A stretch of 64,000 nucleotides of DNA. Source: Ahrensia kielensis DSM 5890 (lineage in GTDB: Bacteria > Pseudomonadota > Alphaproteobacteria > Rhizobiales > Rhizobiaceae). The notes beneath the pieces were generated by a model. The model saw only the letters and a list, made by a program, of their open reading frames with translations, was not told the DNA's origin and did not search any database. The stretch is taken from contig NZ_KB894529.1 in assembly GCF_000374465.1 (NCBI RefSeq), forward strand, positions 62,001-126,000, in the 5' to 3' direction. A program made the position numbers and the translations under genes. Shown piece after piece: positions 43,233-52,615 of this stretch (within the stretch, counting starts at the first letter, position 1; each line of letters begins with the position of its first letter).

Positions 43233-45473
43233 TCAATCACTGCCTGAAACAGAGATTTGCGCATCTGCATCAGGTTTGAATGTACGCTGTATAAAGTACA
43301 GTCCTACCGCTGCTCCAATGCCGACGAGATCGCTGATTAAGCCACCTGCAATCATACACAGAGCTGCCAGAATAAGCCCCAGACGCATGAACCATGCGAC
43401 ACGGCCACCAACGAACCAGCCCTGAACACCAGCAGACAATAAGAATACGCCGAAAATTGCCGTTATAGCTGCGCGGATGATCTCGGGCCATGTCCCATCC
43501 ATCAAAATCGCGCCGTTGTAGAAGAACATGAACGGTACAATGAACGCTGAAATACCAAACTTGAACGAGGCGACACTGGTTTCCATGGGGTTGGCACCGC
43601 TAATTCCCGCTGCAGCATAAGATGCAAGTGCAACGGGCGGCGTAATTGCGGAAACAACAGCAAAATAGAACACGAAGAAATGCGCCGTCAAAAGCGGGAT
43701 ACCAAGCTGTACCAAGCCCGGCGCAACAACCGAAGCGGCCACCGCATAGGCCGCAGTTGTCGGCATGCCCATACCAAGCACAATTGCAATGCACATAGCA
43801 AAGAACATGGCCAAGAGCTGCGAGGTTTCAGCTAAGCCGAGCAAAAGGTTCGAGAACCGTGCGCCCACGCCTGTCAGTGAAATCACACCAACGATGATGC
43901 CTGCACACGCACACACAGCGATAATCTGAATGGACATTAAGCCTGATAGTTCAAACGCTTTGGCAATTGATTTTATGCCCATCCGGTACGGTGTCAGCCA
44001 GCTAACCATCGCAGCGGCCGCAGTCGCAAGCGTTCCAGCGCGTATTACCGAATAGCCCATAAATAGTGCGACAATCAAAATGATAATCGGAATGAAAAGA
44101 TATATCTGCTTGATCAGCTCACCAAAAATAGGCAGTTCTTCTTTCTTCATACCCTTCATGCCGAGCTTAGCAGCCTCAAAATCGACCATGAAATAAATAG
44201 ATACGTAATAAAGGATAGCCGGAATAATAGCGGCAATCGCGATATCTTGATACGCAATCCCCGTCACCTCAGCCATGATGAACGCACCAGCGCCCATAAT
44301 CGGCGGCATAATTTGACCGCCCGTTGAAGCTGCAGCTTCTACAGCACCCGCCACTTTTGACGAATATCCAACACGCTTCATCAGCGGAATTGTGAGCGAT
44401 CCCGTAGCAACCACATTACCGGCAGATGTGCCATTGATCATCCCCATCAAGCCCGAGGCAAAAATCGCAACTTTTGCAGGCCCGCCGCGCGAACGCCCAG
44501 CGGCAGCAAAAGCGAAGTTCACAAAATAATCACCAACTTTAGACGCCTGTAGAAAACCAGCAAAAATAATGAACAGAATAATATAGGTTGAAGAAACCGC
44601 TGTGGTCGGCCCTAAAATGCCCGCATCTGTATAAACCTGACTGAAAAAGCGCTGCCACGATATCGCAGGCGAATTAAGAACACCTGGTAAATACTGCCCG
44701 ATGAAAACATAGGCTAAGAAAATTGCAGAGATAATAACCAAGGCAAGTCCGGCCACACGCCGCGTCATTTCCAAAATGAGTGCAGTGCCTGCAACCGCAG
44801 CAATGGACATTCCAATTGGCGCAAATGGTGTGCCCGTTGAGTTGCGCATCTGCGTGCTAAAAATGATGATGAGATAAGCTGCAACCGAAACGCCGCAAAT
44901 AAGCAAAGTGACATCAAGGCCGGAGATTGATCCGCGTTGACGACTATCAAACCATGACAGAACGATTGCCCCGATAGTTGCCACTAAAAGCGGCACGCCA
45001 TAAAGCCATATCTCGTTAAATTTAATAGTCGGGTCAATGCCGTTCCACATGGCACCGTTGCTGATTTCCACAGCGAACGAAAGCGCCGTACCAAAACTGA
45101 AAAGCGCTAAAAGGCCAAGGCCGATAGCGGCGATGTTAAACATGGGCGCAGGCTTTTGTCCGTCATCGGCAAAATTGCGACCAGAGAAGAGTAGAAAACC
45201 AAGTCCCAAAGCACCTGCGACATGGATAATTCGAAAATTCCAAGTTTCCATCGGAAAATTTGGCAAAAACGGGATATTCACACCCGTCAGATTTGATATT
45301 GAAACACCGTTAAGCGCGAGCATGTGAAACAAGGCATAAATAGCCGCATAGGCCGCCATGAAAACCCCAAGTTTTCCTTGGAATAGTCGGCGGTTACTCT
45401 CCACCGGCTCTTCATCAACGCCTTCTGCTTTGATTGGCTTTACAGCTTCGTCATCGAGAGTGGTGTCGCTCAT
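43233..45473 (-). CDS. TRAP transporter fused permease (TAXI type)
   Basis: 746 residues, a DctQ-like part (about 30-240) fused to a DctM-like part (about 280-690), the normal form in TAXI TRAP systems. Blocks: AGRSRGGPAKVAIFASGLMG, MINGTSAGNVVATGSLTIPL, AAASTGGQIMPPIMGAGAFI and ALASYAAAGISGANPMETS. Imports an unidentified organic solute with sodium or protons. It lies 157 bases after the binding-protein gene, with a terminator-like hairpin between them. Confidence 0.9.
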   Translation of the reverse strand: MSDTTLDDEAVKPIKAEGVDEEPVESNRRLFQGKLGVFMAAYAAIYALFHMLALNGVSISNLTGVNIPFLPNFPMETWNFRIIHVAGALGLGFLLFSGRNFADDGQKPAPMFNIAAIGLGLLALFSFGTALSFAVEISNGAMWNGIDPTIKFNEIWLYGVPLLVATIGAIVLSWFDSRQRGSISGLDVTLLICGVSVAAYLIIIFSTQMRNSTGTPFAPIGMSIAAVAGTALILEMTRRVAGLALVIISAIFLAYVFIGQYLPGVLNSPAISWQRFFSQVYTDAGILGPTTAVSSTYIILFIIFAGFLQASKVGDYFVNFAFAAAGRSRGGPAKVAIFASGLMGMINGTSAGNVVATGSLTIPLMKRVGYSSKVAGAVEAAASTGGQIMPPIMGAGAFIMAEVTGIAYQDIAIAAIIPAILYYVSIYFMVDFEAAKLGMKGMKKEELPIFGELIKQIYLFIPIIILIVALFMGYSVIRAGTLATAAAAMVSWLTPYRMGIKSIAKAFELSGLMSIQIIAVCACAGIIVGVISLTGVGARFSNLLLGLAETSQLLAMFFAMCIAIVLGMGMPTTAAYAVAASVVAPGLVQLGIPLLTAHFFVFYFAVVSAITPPVALASYAAAGISGANPMETSVASFKFGISAFIVPFMFFYNGAILMDGTWPEIIRAAITAIFGVFLLSAGVQGWFVGGRVAWFMRLGLILAALCMIAGGLISDLVGIGAAVGLYFIQRTFKPDADAQISVSGSD

Positions 45474-45586
45474 AATCTTCTTCCCCCAGAAAGCATTCGG
45501 ATTTTATTTTTTGTTTTCCGATTAATTAGCTTGGTCGCACAAGCAGCCAGCAAGTTAGCAAACAAACAAAATAATCGATGGCTAAA

Positions 45587-45610
45587 AAGGGCTGTCGCAA
45601 GACAGCCCTT
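45587..45610 (-). terminator. Terminator/attenuator between TAXI binding-protein and permease genes
   Basis: Perfect 10-bp stem AAGGGCTGTC / GACAGCCCTT with a 4-base loop, followed in transcript sense by TTTTTAG. It lies 20 bases after the binding-protein stop and should end most transcripts there, with read-through into the permease gene. Confidence 0.85.
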
Positions 45611-45630
45611 CGATTTAGTGGGCGCTAGTA

Positions 45631-46614
45631 TTAGCCGCCGTAGGTCATGTCAGCTGGAATAGATGCACCATTTTCGTTCATCCATTTTGCTGCACCTGAA
45701 TGCCACTTAAGAACTTTATTCTTGTCCCAGTTTTCAATAAGCGTTTCGCTTGCTGCTTTATGAACACCCATCATGCGGTCATGGTCAGCCATGACTGCCT
45801 TGGTTGCTTCGTAAACAAAGCTTTCCGGCAGATCACAGTTAGCAACAGCGAAGTTCCACATTGAAACTGATTTCAAATCGCGGTCCAATGTCGAATATGT
45901 GCCTGATGAAATTGTGAAATCCGCAACAGGGAATTCAGCGATAATTTTCGCCTGCTCTTCGTCCGTAAAATCGACAAAGTTAACTGTGGACTGCGCTTCG
46001 AGCTGGCTTACTGCCGGTGTCGGAATACCAACTGCAAACGCAACAACGTCCAAAAGGCCGTCCTGCAATTGCGAACCAAGGTCGTCCCATGAACCGTTAC
46101 GACGTTCAAACTTTACGCCGAGCGTTTCCAGCATTGCTGGGAAGTAAGTGTCGGATGTTGATCCTGCAGGGCCAAAACCGATTTTTGCGCCTTCAGGAAT
46201 ATCGGCAACTGAGCTGATGCCTGTTGAAGACAATGTCGTGATGCCAAATGGAGTTTTGTACATCGGGAACATCGCACAAGCTTTATCCATGTTAAGTCCA
46301 GGCGCAATTGGGTTTGTGCCTTTGAGTGACTCATTTGCTGGGCCCATGGTTGTCATACCGAATGCCGCTTCACCTGTGTGAACGAGCGCCATGTTCTGCA
46401 TTGGACCGCCAGTGACTTCACCGCCGCCTGGAACACCCAGATCTTCTGAGATGATTTTCGCAAAGCCGGAACCATAGACGAAATATGTGCCGCCTTGTGA
46501 CGCTGTACCAACTGTGAAGCTGGCAGGCCAATCGGATTTGTCGACTTCTGACTGAGCAAAAGCGGTGCCGACTGATAGAATTGTGCAAGATGCAAGGATT
46601 GCAAGGAATTTCAT
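45631..46614 (-). CDS. TAXI-family TRAP substrate-binding protein
   Basis: 327 residues from ATG 46614 (GGGAGAG upstream). Signal peptide MKFLAILASCTILSVGTAFA, cleavage before QSEVDK. TAXI-family features: FTVGTASQGGTYFVYGSGFA, SDTYFPAMLETLGVKFE and DVVAFAVGIPTPAVSQLEAQ. The ligand is unknown; characterised TAXI proteins bind glutamate/glutamine-like or dicarboxylate ligands. The gene lies 240 bases downstream of dctD, so it has its own control region. Confidence 0.88.
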   Translation of the reverse strand: MKFLAILASCTILSVGTAFAQSEVDKSDWPASFTVGTASQGGTYFVYGSGFAKIISEDLGVPGGGEVTGGPMQNMALVHTGEAAFGMTTMGPANESLKGTNPIAPGLNMDKACAMFPMYKTPFGITTLSSTGISSVADIPEGAKIGFGPAGSTSDTYFPAMLETLGVKFERRNGSWDDLGSQLQDGLLDVVAFAVGIPTPAVSQLEAQSTVNFVDFTDEEQAKIIAEFPVADFTISSGTYSTLDRDLKSVSMWNFAVANCDLPESFVYEATKAVMADHDRMMGVHKAASETLIENWDKNKVLKWHSGAAKWMNENGASIPADMTYGG

Positions 46615-46854
46615 AATATCTCTCCCATATGTTTCTTTGGGCATACGCCCGTTCCACCGACGATACGGCAGCGCCGTCTCGTTCCTCTTGGTTTTGGAAC
46701 TTGGCGAGAAAACAAAAGCAGCGCCCCTTATACAAGACCACAGCTTGGCTGGAAAAGCTAATTCCCAGTTTAGATTTAAGCTTTGGGTCGATTTCGGGAC
46801 ATCAGGGCTAATTGCATGGGTAGAATGTGTTACAAATCCTCGCAACAAAAAGGA

Positions 46855-48180
46855 TTAAGAAAAATTCTCGCGGTCTAATCCGTGCTTTTGCATCTTCTCA
46901 TAAAGTGCTTTGCGGCTAACACCCAGCGTTTCATAGGTTGGTTTGAGCGCCCCACCATGTGCTGCCAATGTTGCAGAAATTATGGCGCGTTCATGGGTGT
47001 TCATACGTTCGGCCAAGCTCTGATCACCGATGATTTGATCATCGTCATCGACGCTTAAACCTAACACATAACGGTCTGCGGCATTGCGCAGTTCACGCAC
47101 ATTGCCTAGCCATGTCCCTGTTGCCATTTTAGACAATGTTTGGCTGTCCACTTCTGGCATCGGGCATCGGTAGCGTGTCGCAGCTTCAGCAACGAGATGC
47201 ATAAAGAGCTGCGGAATGTCATCGCGGCGCGCCGATAATGGCGGCGCATATAATGTCACAACATTCAAACGGTAGAACAGATCATCACGAAAACGCTCTT
47301 CGGCTACAGCTTTATCAAGCGGCTCTTTAGAGGCTGCTATAAAACGAACGTCCAGATCTATGATCTCGTTCGAGCCTAAAGGCGTTATTTGGCGACTTTG
47401 GATCGCTTGTAGAAACTTCGCTTGAACGTTCATTTCCAGACAATCAATCGCATCAAGGAAAATTGTGCCGCCGCGGCCATGTTCCAACTTTCCAAAGCGG
47501 CTTTTTACGGCGCCCGCAAATGCACCTGAAACATGGCCAAACAGTTCGCTTTCCACCAGATCTTTGGGTAGTGCTGCGCAGTTGATATGAACAAATGGTT
47601 TGGTTTGACGCGCAGATGCGCGATGGATTGCACGGGCGATAACTTCCTTACCTGTTCCCGTTTCTCCTTGAACAAGGATATCGGCATCTGTTGCAGCAAC
47701 AGCGCGAACCTGCTCGCGCAACCGCACCATAACGCTGGAGCGCCCAATCAAGCGCGCTTCAATAGCATCCCTGCTGCCAACCTGATTACGCAAAAGGCGG
47801 TTCTCAAGTGTTAAGCGTCGTTTATCGAGGGCACGGCGAACAACTTCGATCAGATGCGCAGGATTATAAGGCTTTTCCAGAAAATCATAGGCACCAGCTC
47901 GCATGGCTTCAACTGCAAGCTCTACATCGCCATTTCCTGTGATTAGGATAACGGGTAAAGCTGGATCAATCTCCAAAGCTCTGCGCAGAAGCGTCATTCC
48001 GTCCATGTTTGGCATTCTGATATCACTAACAACGATACCAGGAAAATCTCGCGCAACCTTATTCAAGGCCAATTCAGCTTCTGAAAATGTTGTGACGGGC
48101 AAATCAGCCAGTTTGAGCGTCTGGCTGGCTGCAATAAGCAGTTCTTCTTCGTCATCTACAAATAAGATTGTTTCAGTCAT
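46855..48180 (-). CDS. DctD-like response regulator with altered sigma-54 AAA+ domain
   Basis: 441 residues. Receiver domain 1-120 with Asp53 in [14 protein letters not shown]+ domain about 143-370 with Walker A GETGTGKE (172-179); C-terminal Fis helix-turn-helix ([17 protein letters not shown]). Two functional motifs are changed. The GAFTGA loop reads GAFAGA (219-224), and the Walker B FLDE reads FLDA (241-244), losing the glutamate needed for ATP hydrolysis. Classical sigma-54 activation is therefore doubtful. It overlaps dctB by 4 bases and precedes the TAXI genes, its likely targets. Confidence 0.85.
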   Translation of the reverse strand: MTETILFVDDEEELLIAASQTLKLADLPVTTFSEAELALNKVARDFPGIVVSDIRMPNMDGMTLLRRALEIDPALPVILITGNGDVELAVEAMRAGAYDFLEKPYNPAHLIEVVRRALDKRRLTLENRLLRNQVGSRDAIEARLIGRSSVMVRLREQVRAVAATDADILVQGETGTGKEVIARAIHRASARQTKPFVHINCAALPKDLVESELFGHVSGAFAGAVKSRFGKLEHGRGGTIFLDAIDCLEMNVQAKFLQAIQSRQITPLGSNEIIDLDVRFIAASKEPLDKAVAEERFRDDLFYRLNVVTLYAPPLSARRDDIPQLFMHLVAEAATRYRCPMPEVDSQTLSKMATGTWLGNVRELRNAADRYVLGLSVDDDDQIIGDQSLAERMNTHERAIISATLAAHGGALKPTYETLGVSRKALYEKMQKHGLDRENFS

Positions 48181-50009
48181 TCGGCAGCCTTAATCGAAAG
48201 ATGGTCAGCAGCAACGAGATCAACACCAAACTCTGCACCACCTTCGCTGTGATTTTTGCCCCAAAGATTACCGCCAAAATCACGTACAATATTGTAAGAA
48301 ATTGACAGCCCTAAACCCAAGCCCTTGCCCATTTCTTTTGTCGTAAAAAATGGGTCAAACATTTGTGCAATGGCATCAGGCGATATGCCAACACCATGAT
48401 CGCGCATATTAATTTGCCAGCCGTTTTGTGTTGATATGACTTTAAGCTCTAGCAGGCCTTCACCATTCATTGCATCGATCCCATTTGAGATAAGATTTAC
48501 AATGACCTGTTGCAATCGCACATGACCGCCGATGACGAATGGCTCTTGTTCAGGACGCTCATATTTGAGCACAACCTTGCTGGTTTTAAGACGTGGCTCG
48601 CTGACAGCCAGAGCGTCATCAATAACGGTTAAAAGAGAAACCGGTCCGACAGCTTCTTGAGGTCGGCGCGCAAAGTTTCTCAAATGCTTTGAAATTGCCG
48701 CCATTCTGTCGGCCATTTTGGATATTCTACCAATATTGTCGCGCACCTCGTCCACCTGCCCCCGATCAAGAAATGCACGCGCATTTTCAGCATAGGACTT
48801 TACAGCTGCAAGCGGTTGATTGAACTCATGGCTAAGGGCTGCAGACATTTGGCCCAGCGCCGACAATTTTCCGGCCTGAATTAAGGTTGCCTGTGTGCGT
48901 CGCAGTTCTTCTTCGGTGTTTCGGCGTTCTTCAATCTCATGGCTCAAGGCAGCCGTGCGTTCTTTCACGCGGCGCTCAAGTAGCTTTTGTGTTCGTATTT
49001 GCTGTGCGGTTCTATGCCTTAAAAAGGCAATTCCCAAAATAGAAATCAAAGCCAGAAGCGAAAAGACAATGAGCGCGAGTAAAGCTTGAAATTGAGCAGG
49101 CTTGATCGGCACAAGTGACGTGACAGTCCAATGAGGCGCCTTGCTCATTTCGTCAGATGAACCAACAAAACTGGTGCCTTCGATTGTCAAAATATCAGTC
49201 GCAGAACTAAGAAAGGTATGTGTCACTTCAAGGTTTGTAACGCGCTCTAGTGGATATTGTTGATTTTCTTCAATTGATTTCAACACGTTAGGAGAAAGCT
49301 CTTTCGTCGCGCGCATCAACCACTCAGGATTGCTTGCCATAAAAATAATATCATTATGGTCGGTCACAATGATATTGGAAGCGGCGCTGCGCCAAGCATC
49401 TTCAAAAGCATCCACGGTAAACTTAACGGCAACAACACCTAATATTTTTGCACCTTCACGCACAGGAGCGGCAAAGAAGTATCCCCGCTCTCCCGATGTA
49501 GTACCCAGTGCAAAATAGCGACCGAGCTCTCCCTCCATTGCCTGCTTGAAATATGGTCTGAAATTAAAGTTGCGCCCCACAAATGAGCGCGTTTTATGAT
49601 AAGAACTGGCGGCAATTGTCGTTCCCGCTGTATTCATAAGGTAAACGTCTGACGCCGAAACGGAGAGCGCAGTATTGAGCAAAATGCTATTGGTTATGTC
49701 GATTAAATCTGAGCGTGAAGGTTCTTGTAAAAGCATGCCAAGCTCTGGGCGCTCTGCGATCAAATGCGGCAATGGTGCATAGCGATCAAGCGCGGCGCGT
49801 ATGCTGTCTCCAACCAAGCGCAAGGTGACTTCATTTTGTTCGGCTGCTTGCAGTAAAAAATGACGCTCTAGCCTTGGCCAAACAAGAAACCACAATGCCG
49901 CTACAAGTGCAGCAATTTGCAAAAAGATGAGCATTTTACCGCTCAACTTCCGTTCACGTTTAGCGCGTGCACTCATCTCAGATGCTGCCTCTAAAGAACT
50001 TTCAGACAT
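48177..50009 (-). CDS. DctB-like membrane sensor histidine kinase
   Basis: About 610 residues from ATG 50009; the frame stays open further up to 50198, but the upstream part is unlike DctB. N-terminal helix (LIFLQIAALVAALWFLVWP), periplasmic double-PAS (dCACHE) sensor with DVYLMNTAGTTIAASSYH and GRNFNFRPYF, a second helix (ALLALIVFSLLALISILGIA), a coiled coil, HisKA (GQMSAALSHEFNQPLAAVKSY) and HATPase (NLISNGIDAM, GKGLGLGLSISYNIV). It should sense the TAXI substrate or a related acid and phosphorylate the next gene product. Confidence 0.86.
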   Translation of the reverse strand: MSESSLEAASEMSARAKRERKLSGKMLIFLQIAALVAALWFLVWPRLERHFLLQAAEQNEVTLRLVGDSIRAALDRYAPLPHLIAERPELGMLLQEPSRSDLIDITNSILLNTALSVSASDVYLMNTAGTTIAASSYHKTRSFVGRNFNFRPYFKQAMEGELGRYFALGTTSGERGYFFAAPVREGAKILGVVAVKFTVDAFEDAWRSAASNIIVTDHNDIIFMASNPEWLMRATKELSPNVLKSIEENQQYPLERVTNLEVTHTFLSSATDILTIEGTSFVGSSDEMSKAPHWTVTSLVPIKPAQFQALLALIVFSLLALISILGIAFLRHRTAQQIRTQKLLERRVKERTAALSHEIEERRNTEEELRRTQATLIQAGKLSALGQMSAALSHEFNQPLAAVKSYAENARAFLDRGQVDEVRDNIGRISKMADRMAAISKHLRNFARRPQEAVGPVSLLTVIDDALAVSEPRLKTSKVVLKYERPEQEPFVIGGHVRLQQVIVNLISNGIDAMNGEGLLELKVISTQNGWQINMRDHGVGISPDAIAQMFDPFFTTKEMGKGLGLGLSISYNIVRDFGGNLWGKNHSEGGAEFGVDLVAADHLSIKAAE

Positions 50010-50219
50010 CTGTTGCACCGTAAAACTATCTCCTGATTTAAACCTGCGCTTAAAATTAGCACACATCAACACAATTGATTGCCGAGAGGCAATAGCAAAG
50101 GAAATAGCTAAAATAACAGGAAAAGTTTTAGTGGCACCCAAAAAAGCACCAAGACAAACAATCATGGCGCTTATGAAATTGGGCTTAGTTTGACCCATTA
50201 TGTGCAGATTACCCAGTCA
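50010..50219. other. Intergenic region between phnN and the dctB-like gene
   Basis: About 210 bases separating the end of the phn operon from the kinase gene, probably holding the kinase promoter. It contains a small hairpin ATTGCC-GAGA-GGCAAT (50078-50093). No terminator with a U-run was seen after phnN. Confidence 0.45.
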
Positions 50220-50816
50220 TTATGTAGCTGGCACATGCTCCAAATCAGATAAAAGCTCGATGAACGATCTTCCTGCTTTTTCAATCGGACCGGAGTTTTC
50301 GATATTAAAAACAGTCAAATCGCCCGCTAATGGTATGTCCATACGATCAAGCCGCTTTTTGATCTGTTCGGCATCTTCGCGGCCTCTACCCGCAAGCCTG
50401 CCAGCCAACACAGCACGATCAACGCGAAGATTTACAACAACCATATGCGGAAACTGCTTGTGCATTTCGGCCAAAGCCCTTCTTGAGCCATTTGCAATCG
50501 CGATGCCGCCAGCATGCACATGGGCCAATACACCAATGGGAATACCATAGCTTAAGCCATGTGCGTCCCATGTTACCGCGAACTTGCCTTTTTGTTTAGC
50601 TAGCTCAAATTGTTCCTTCGTCAACGTGTCGTGATCTTCGGTTTGGCCGTCAGGAGAACGTGTTACGCTGCGGCGAACGAACATGTATTTTTGTTCGTCC
50701 GTTAGCTTCTCCCGCAGCCAATTGATCAACGTATCCTTGCCAGAACCACTCGGCCCCACAACGACAAAAATCCGGCCTGAAATTGGCTGACTATCAGACA
50801 ATGCGCTGCCCTTCAC
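50220..50816 (-). CDS. phnN: Ribose 1,5-bisphosphate phosphokinase PhnN
   Basis: 198-residue guanylate-kinase-like enzyme that phosphorylates ribose 1,5-bisphosphate to PRPP at the end of C-P lyase metabolism. P-loop VVGPSGSGKDTLINWL; VRRSVTRSPDGQTEDHDTLT is the nucleotide/substrate region; KFAVTWDAHGLSYGIP matches PhnN. It overlaps phnM by 23 bases and is the last gene of the phn operon. Confidence 0.9.
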   Translation of the reverse strand: MKGSALSDSQPISGRIFVVVGPSGSGKDTLINWLREKLTDEQKYMFVRRSVTRSPDGQTEDHDTLTKEQFELAKQKGKFAVTWDAHGLSYGIPIGVLAHVHAGGIAIANGSRRALAEMHKQFPHMVVVNLRVDRAVLAGRLAGRGREDAEQIKKRLDRMDIPLAGDLTVFNIENSGPIEKAGRSFIELLSDLEHVPAT

Positions 50817-51936
50817 GCCATACAGATTTCACAACAGGAATACTTCCTGCTTCACGGCGCACACGTGAAAAATCTGCACGTAGACCCTTTTCTAACCGGC
50901 CGCGATCTTGGAGCCCTACTTGTTTTGCCGGATTGGCTGACACCATAGCGACCGCATTTGAGATCGAAATTTCTTCAACTTCGTCAGCAAGCACGAAAGG
51001 TGCATATATAAGGCTGAACGGCACATAATCGGATGAAAGGATGTCTAATACCTTTTCCCGCGCCAGATCACGTGCAGCAATGTTGCCGCTGTGAGATTTG
51101 CCGCGCACAACATTCGGTGCGCCCATTAGAACACCCATACTGGCATTATGCGATGCTGTTGCCGCCTCTAAGCTGGTCGGAAATTCCGCTACAGAAACAC
51201 CTAAATTTTTCGATTCTTCAACATGATCAACCGTTGCATCATCATGGCTCGCAATAGCGATGTTTCGCTCATGACATGCATTGGCGAGAAACTGTCGATG
51301 CTTGTCTGAATACTTTGATGATTGCATTTTACGGCGCGCGACGAACGCATTGAATTGCTCATCTGTTAGCCCACGTTTCGTTTTATAATACAAAGTGTAC
51401 TGTTCCATCGTCTGGAACTGACGTTGGCCCGGCGCATGGTCCATAAGAGAAACAAGGCCAACATTGCGGTCGTCTACAAACTCTTCATAATGTTCCAAAA
51501 CATTTGGCGCTGATACTTCGCAGCGCAAATGGATGCGGTGTTCAGCACGCAAACGACCTTGGCTTTGCGCTGCGGCTATTGCCGATGACATTGCACTCAT
51601 TTCACCGTTTTCAAAGCCGCCATCTTCGTCTGCCCCAAGTCTAAGACAATCAAAAACTGTGGTGATACCAGAAGCTGCGACTTGAACATCATGCGCTTGT
51701 ATCGCCGCCGTCAGGTTCCAAGTAACCCCAGGGCGCGGTGAATAATGCTGTTCAAGGTGATCGGTGTGCAACTCGATCAAACCTGGCAATATATAATCGC
51801 CATCAATGTCTTCACCAATCGTGCTTGCACCTTCGGATATGTCGGCAATCTTGCCGTCCTTGATGACGATGGAGCCATGTACGACTTCATTTTCCAGCAC
51901 GATTTTTGCATTTCGGAATATTGTTTCAGTGGTCAT
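50794..51936 (-). CDS. phnM: Ribose 1-methylphosphonate 5-triphosphate diphosphatase PhnM
   Basis: 380-residue amidohydrolase-fold enzyme that cleaves pyrophosphate from the phosphonate-ribose triphosphate. Metal-site motifs are GLIELHTDHLEQHY, SLMDHAPGQRQF, ERNIAIASHDDATVDHV and MGAPNVVRGKSHSGNIAARD. E. coli PhnM has 378 residues. It follows the 2H-phosphoesterase-like gene by 11 bases. Confidence 0.92.
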   Translation of the reverse strand: MTTETIFRNAKIVLENEVVHGSIVIKDGKIADISEGASTIGEDIDGDYILPGLIELHTDHLEQHYSPRPGVTWNLTAAIQAHDVQVAASGITTVFDCLRLGADEDGGFENGEMSAMSSAIAAAQSQGRLRAEHRIHLRCEVSAPNVLEHYEEFVDDRNVGLVSLMDHAPGQRQFQTMEQYTLYYKTKRGLTDEQFNAFVARRKMQSSKYSDKHRQFLANACHERNIAIASHDDATVDHVEESKNLGVSVAEFPTSLEAATASHNASMGVLMGAPNVVRGKSHSGNIAARDLAREKVLDILSSDYVPFSLIYAPFVLADEVEEISISNAVAMVSANPAKQVGLQDRGRLEKGLRADFSRVRREAGSIPVVKSVWREGQRIV

Positions 51937-51947
51937 TTTCTTCTCAT

Positions 51948-52610
51948 TTATAAAAGAGATGCAACGCGCAAAACCGAAAACGGTGCGCCGCGTTCAGGCT
52001 CGACGAAAAGGCCGAGTGTTTCTATTGGCAAAGGCTTATCGAGGAATATGCTAAAATGCTTTCGAAGAGCCTCTTCGACACGCTCACTATTAGCTTCATC
52101 GACAGGACCAGTTAGTGTTAGATGAAAACGGAACTCAGCCATTACATAGGGATAGCCCCAACGCTCAAGGTAGATACGTTGTTGCTCTGAAAGCTTGGCA
52201 GGATTGCGGCGTTCTATATCTGCTTGGCTAAGCGGTGCACGCATGGGCTCGAATGTTCGCACAGCAGCGCTGCCGAGCGCTTCAAGCTGTCCATTTGGTT
52301 CAGAAGGCGTCAACGCAAAAAACGGCCCAAGTTTGGACAGTTGAATTTGGGGAACAGTGAAAGCTTCGCTGCCTGCGGCGAATGTTTCAAACAGCTCCAC
52401 AAGCTCGTCTTCGCGCACCCCATTGGCTAAATGGAAAGGAGCCTTCAGCGTGCCGTGAAAACCATATTTGCGCGGCGAAGCAAGCAAAGCATCAAGCCCG
52501 TGCTTTGTTTCAATTGTCTCGCCAGTAAAAGCATTGCGGCCCAACCATTGCGCAACATGATGCGACAAGGCACTTTCTTGCGGCGGCGTATAATAAATTC
52601 CATATCGCAT
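51948..52610 (-). CDS. DUF1045 protein (2H phosphoesterase-like), phn operon
   Basis: 220 residues. Two HxT motifs, H52-G-T54 (YGFHGTLKAPF) and H163-L-T165 (FRFHLTLTGPV), are the catalytic pairs of 2H phosphoesterases, which act on cyclic phosphates. The family is regularly found in phn operons of alphaproteobacteria, but its reaction is, to my knowledge, not settled. Since no phnP gene is present in this operon, it might open the cyclic ribose phosphate made by C-P lyase. It lies between phnE2 (5 bases) and phnM (11 bases). Confidence 0.82.
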   Translation of the reverse strand: MRYGIYYTPPQESALSHHVAQWLGRNAFTGETIETKHGLDALLASPRKYGFHGTLKAPFHLANGVREDELVELFETFAAGSEAFTVPQIQLSKLGPFFALTPSEPNGQLEALGSAAVRTFEPMRAPLSQADIERRNPAKLSEQQRIYLERWGYPYVMAEFRFHLTLTGPVDEANSERVEEALRKHFSIFLDKPLPIETLGLFVEPERGAPFSVLRVASLL

Positions 52611-52615
52611 AGTGT

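Noticed and set aside
46615-46854. Sigma-54 promoter for the TAXI transporter
   Set aside because: Expected because of the DctD-like regulator, but reading all GG dinucleotides on the minus strand gave no GG-N10-GC spacing.
50010-50198. Extended N-terminus of the DctB-like kinase
   Set aside because: The frame is open, but DctB proteins normally begin just before the first membrane helix, and the extension would be an extra hydrophobic stretch with no family counterpart. The start at 50009 is still uncertain.
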